From the NCBI GenBank assembly GCA_019429405.1, contig JAHYIZ010000006.1, forward strand, positions 24,357 to 88,356: a stretch of DNA of 64,000 nt, in the 5' to 3' direction. A program made the translations under genes and the position numbers. This document shows, in pieces, positions 62,200 to 64,000 of this stretch. Below the pieces are notes generated by a model. It saw only the letters and a program-made list of their open reading frames with translations, had not been told where the DNA came from and made no database searches. The stretch is from Paracoccaceae bacterium. Its GTDB lineage: Bacteria; Pseudomonadota; Alphaproteobacteria; Rhodobacterales; Rhodobacteraceae. How positions within the stretch are numbered: position 1 is the first letter of the stretch; each line of letters opens with the position of its first letter.

Positions 62200-63189
62200 A
62201 TGAGCTTCCTGAAATCGTTTCTGACGGCTGCCGCCGTCGTGTTTGCGCTGCCTGCCTATGCGGCAGACACAATCATCATCTCCGACGCCTATGCGCGTGT
62301 TTCAACGCCCACTTCGGTTTCGGGCGGCGCCTTCTTCATCATCGAGAACACGGGCACTGAAGCCGACCATCTGCTGTCGGCATCCTCGGCAATCTCGGAA
62401 AAGACCGAGCTGCACACCCATATCGCCGACGCCGCAGGCGTGATGCAGATGGTCGAAGTGCCCGAAGGCTGGGCAATTCCGGCGGGCGGCACGCATGCGC
62501 TTAAGCGCGGGGCAGACCATGTCATGTTCCTCGGCCTCAAGAACCCGCTCAAGCACGGCGATGTCGTGGAAGTAACCCTGAAATTCGCCAAGGCGGGCGA
62601 CGTGCTGGTGCAGATCCCGGTCGATCTCGAACGCGACGCGCCTGCGAGCGGCGCGGCACCGATGGCTGGCATGGACCATGGCGCGATGATGGGTGGCGCG
62701 GCACCGATGGCTGGCATGGACCATGGCGCGATGATGGGTGGCGCGGCACCGATGGCTGGTATGGACCACGGCGCCATGATGGGTGGCGCGGCACCGATGG
62801 GCGCCATGATGGGTGGCATGGGCATGGCGGCACCCGCCGCGGCGGGCAACGGGCTTTCGGCGCCAGTGATCATGCTGACTCCCTTCGTGCGCGACAATGC
62901 CGACAAGCTTGGCCTCAATGAAGCGCAGCGGGCCGACCTCAAGGCCTGGCTCGAAAAGCCCAACCAGCGGCTGGTGGTCGAGGCGGAAACCGTCGCCTTG
63001 CGGGCTGAGCTGCGCGCCGCGATCGTGATGGGCGCGCCCAAGGCCGACCGTCAGGCGCTGGCCGACAAGATCGGCGCCAACGAGGCGAAGCTGGTGATGT
63101 TCCGCTCGGACTGCACCGACCACTGGCGCGAGGTTCTGAGCGCCGAACAGTTCACGCAGTTGCTGATGCTGGCGGGCGTGCTGAAATAA
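62200..63189 (+). CDS. PCuAC fused to a Met/His-rich repeat linker and a CpxP/CnrR-like helical domain
   Basis: A 329-residue periplasmic protein. Signal peptide residues 1-21. PCuAC domain about 22-142 with intact ligands His72/His74, Met82/Met84 and His107/Met109. A linker, 150-210, made of three perfect copies of GAAPMAGMDHGAMMG plus a partial fourth, offering many Met and three His for copper. A C-terminal four-helix-like domain, about 218-329 (LGLNEAQRADLKAWLEKPNQ ... LSAEQFTQLLMLAG), resembles the Spy/CpxP/CnrR metal-sensor or chaperone fold; it has a single Cys305 in SDCTDHW. Probably a copper buffer or delivery protein. The domain combination is unusual and may be new; C-domain identity is inference. 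Confidence 0.8.
   Translation: MSFLKSFLTAAAVVFALPAYAADTIIISDAYARVSTPTSVSGGAFFIIENTGTEADHLLSASSAISEKTELHTHIADAAGVMQMVEVPEGWAIPAGGTHALKRGADHVMFLGLKNPLKHGDVVEVTLKFAKAGDVLVQIPVDLERDAPASGAAPMAGMDHGAMMGGAAPMAGMDHGAMMGGAAPMAGMDHGAMMGGAAPMGAMMGGMGMAAPAAAGNGLSAPVIMLTPFVRDNADKLGLNEAQRADLKAWLEKPNQRLVVEAETVALRAELRAAIVMGAPKADRQALADKIGANEAKLVMFRSDCTDHWREVLSAEQFTQLLMLAGVLK
62650..62784 (+). repeat. Three tandem 45-bp repeats in the PCuAC fusion gene
   Basis: Units 62650-62694, 62695-62739 and 62740-62784; units 1 and 2 are identical and unit 3 differs at three third positions. Each encodes GAAPMAGMDHGAMMG. A shortened fourth unit follows. Near identity suggests recent expansion by slippage or unequal crossover. 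Confidence 0.97.
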
Positions 63190-63212
63190 ACAAGATGAGG
63201 GACAGCGCGGGC

Positions 63213-63238
63213 GGGCGGGGCGAAAGCCTCGCCCGTTT
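63213..63238 (+). terminator. Terminator of the third copper unit
   Basis: GGGCGGGGC-GAAA-GCCTCGCCC then GTTT, 24 bp after the stop, overlapping the stop of the convergent gene. Confidence 0.8.
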
Positions 63239-63537
63239 CACGTTCGGCAGAGCGCCTCGGCCTTGACGATAAAACTGCTGTAACGCTGCCAGAATTCGCG
63301 GTCTTGCGGGCGGCTGGAACGGCGCGCGACCTCGGCCTTGTCGGGGTCGGCAAAAAAACCGGCGACGCGGCGCTGATCGGCACGGCCAAGATCCTGATCG
63401 GCGATGAACTGCAGGCAGCCGCACAGAACGATTCCGGGCTGGGCAGAGGTGAGCGCAAGGCAGGCATCGCCGACCGGCCCGGCCTGCGCAGGCCCGGCGA
63501 GCAAAAGGGACGCGGCGAGGGGCAGCGCGGCCCTCAG
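63238..63537 (-). CDS. Small secreted Cys-containing protein, possible CTG start
   Basis: About 99 residues. The mature part GPVGDACLALTSAQPGIVLCGCLQFIADQDLGRADQRRVAGFFADP ... REFWQRYSSFIVKAEALC carries four Cys. Similar proteins are common in Rhodobacterales and are often mis-named arginine transporter; the real function is unknown. A good signal peptide (RAALPLAASLLLAGPAQA) appears only if translation begins at the CTG at 63537-63535, which overlaps the upstream copZ stop (CTGA). A TTG at 63504 would cut the signal. No ATG/GTG is in frame. Confidence 0.65.
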   Translation of the reverse strand: MRAALPLAASLLLAGPAQAGPVGDACLALTSAQPGIVLCGCLQFIADQDLGRADQRRVAGFFADPDKAEVARRSSRPQDREFWQRYSSFIVKAEALCRT

Positions 63538-63722
63538 CCGACCACCTCGGCGGGGTAGCCGGCTCCTTTGAGGGCGGCGAGGAGGGTGGCGGCGGGCAGG
63601 CCCGAAACGGTGACCTGCCGGGCCGGCATATCGAAGCTGGCGCGGGCGCCGACGGCGGCCAGCGCGGCCTCGATGGTGGCCTTGCAGTGGCCGCAGGACA
63701 TGTCGGGAACGGAAAGGATCAT
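63534..63722 (-). CDS. copZ: CopZ-like heavy-metal chaperone
   Basis: A 62-residue HMA domain, MILSVPDMSCGHCKATIEAAL..., with the Cu(I)-binding MSCGHC loop and the usual VTVSGLPAATLLAALKGAGYPAEVV end. It carries copper in the cytoplasm, usually to a CopA-type ATPase, which must lie outside the window. Its stop overlaps the next gene's start. Confidence 0.9.
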   Translation of the reverse strand: MILSVPDMSCGHCKATIEAALAAVGARASFDMPARQVTVSGLPAATLLAALKGAGYPAEVVG

Positions 63723-63795
63723 GGCGGTCTCCGGGGGTTCAGGGTGGCTATTGTGGCAGGGCCAAGCCGGGGGGTCAAGCCGCCACGCGGCCGCG

Positions 63796-63809
63796 TAACA
63801 CGCGCGTTA
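63796..63809. repeat. Palindrome TAACACGCGTGTTA, copy 2 (one mismatch)
   Basis: TAACACGCGCGTTA. In the minus direction it reads ATAACGCGCGTGTTACGCGGC, paralleling ATAACACGCGTGTTACGGGGC at 28970 and encoding the same ITRVLRG in one frame. Confidence 0.55.
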
Positions 63810-63924
63810 TAGCCCGTATCATATTGGTTTTGCTTAGGTTTCTGTGTCGCGTTAAGGCGATCTTAACCCCTTGACGATGCGGTGAGCGGGGGGCGGAGTC
63901 TGTGAGCCGCGTATTGGAGATGGC

Positions 63925-64000
63925 CCGAGGGCCGGACCCGCGAAGGTCCGGTGGACCTTCGCCCGGCCCGATTGCCCAAGGCCGCAAGGCATTGGGCAAG
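63925..64000 (+). repeat. 77-bp dispersed repeat, copy 2 (cut by window end)
   Basis: GAGGGCCGGACCCGCGAAGG TCCGGTGGACC, then CTTCGCCCGGCCCGATTGCC. Compensating changes (CAAAGG/CCTTTG versus CGAAGG/CCTTCG) keep the stem intact, so the structure is under selection or the element is mobile as a unit. Confidence 0.8.

Larger units (their letters stand above)
63723..64000. other. Window-end intergenic region with two repeat elements
   Basis: Contains the TAACACGCGCGTTA palindrome (63796-63809), an inverted repeat GTTAAG-GCGAT-CTTAAC (63851-63867; also a TTAA-N7-TTAA CtrA-type box) and the second copy of the 77-bp repeat (63925 to the end). A 15-codon minus ORF (63775-63822) spans the palindrome, without a ribosome site. 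No gene is supported. Confidence 0.65.

Noticed and set aside
62650..62784. CRISPR-like or satellite array
   Set aside because: The 45-bp units are contiguous, without spacers, and are a multiple of three inside an intact coding sequence.
63775..63822. 15-codon leader peptide MIRAITRVLRGRVAA
   Set aside because: No ribosome site, and the other copy of the motif has no start codon in place, so the conservation fits a DNA palindrome better than a peptide. Kept only as part of the repeat finding.

Overview
The window is chromosomal DNA of a high-G+C alphaproteobacterium, almost certainly a member of the Rhodobacterales (Rhodobacter/Paracoccus-like). The grounds are the phaZ/phaC-phaP-phaR arrangement with CTGC-N3-GCAG operator sites, several small proteins typical of that order, and many dispersed AAATA(C/T)CCC...GGGGGC hairpin elements between genes. 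The genus cannot be decided from sequence alone. No rRNA, CRISPR array, prophage or insertion sequence is seen; the one complete RNA gene is a tRNA-Leu(UAA).

Layout. 0-9 kb: the 3' end of rodA, a hydroxyacid dehydrogenase, and histidine genes hisB-hisH and hisA-hisF-hisE. The two his groups are split by opposite-strand genes: a DUF2147 protein, and a sodium:solute symporter with a 68-residue two-helix partner. A class III aminotransferase follows. 9-13.5 kb: a complete polyhydroxybutyrate module (phaR, phaP, phaC leftward; phaZ rightward). 13.7-21 kb: alpha/beta hydrolase, thrS, a cold shock gene, acyl-CoA synthetase, MsbA-type ABC exporter, tRNA-Leu. 21-26.4 kb: an ImuA-like protein without ImuB, an MFS transporter, an SDR gene with an apparent +1 frameshift in codon 5-6, metG and a second cold shock gene. 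26.7-34.8 kb: an arginine-to-glutamate catabolic block (arginase, ornithine cyclodeaminase, gabT, Lrp-type regulator, putA). 34.8-36.7 kb: a periplasmic pair, a dihaem c-type cytochrome and a Tat-exported beta-propeller. 37-41 kb: rhomboid protease, GFA-family protein, suhB, metR/metF. 41-44.7 kb: DUF2235 protein, ornithine decarboxylase with a long structured leader, a divergent Lrp regulator, DUF1428 and VOC proteins. 45.5-57.8 kb: valS (with an A+T-rich insertion), crotonase, hisC-like and class V aminotransferases, ygfZ, efp, PopZ-like protein, tolC, pcm.

58-63.8 kb is the most distinctive part, a periplasmic metal (probably copper) island. It contains a secreted HMA-like protein, a two-domain rhodanese, rpmB, then three separately terminated transcription units built from a small secreted DUF2946-like protein and PCuAC copper chaperones. 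One PCuAC paralogue has lost the metal ligands. Another is fused through a perfect 45-bp tandem repeat (Met/His-rich MDHGAMMGG linker) to a CpxP/CnrR-like helical domain. A related sequence block lies upstream of each unit, suggesting a small regulon. A CopZ-like chaperone and a small Cys-containing secreted protein on the other strand close the window.

How the genes work together: PHB synthesis, granule coating, repression and mobilisation are all encoded in one place. Arginine can be converted via ornithine directly to proline and then to glutamate by adjacent genes. The copper island looks like a periplasmic copper buffering and delivery system whose three-part fusion protein is the best candidate for something not previously described.
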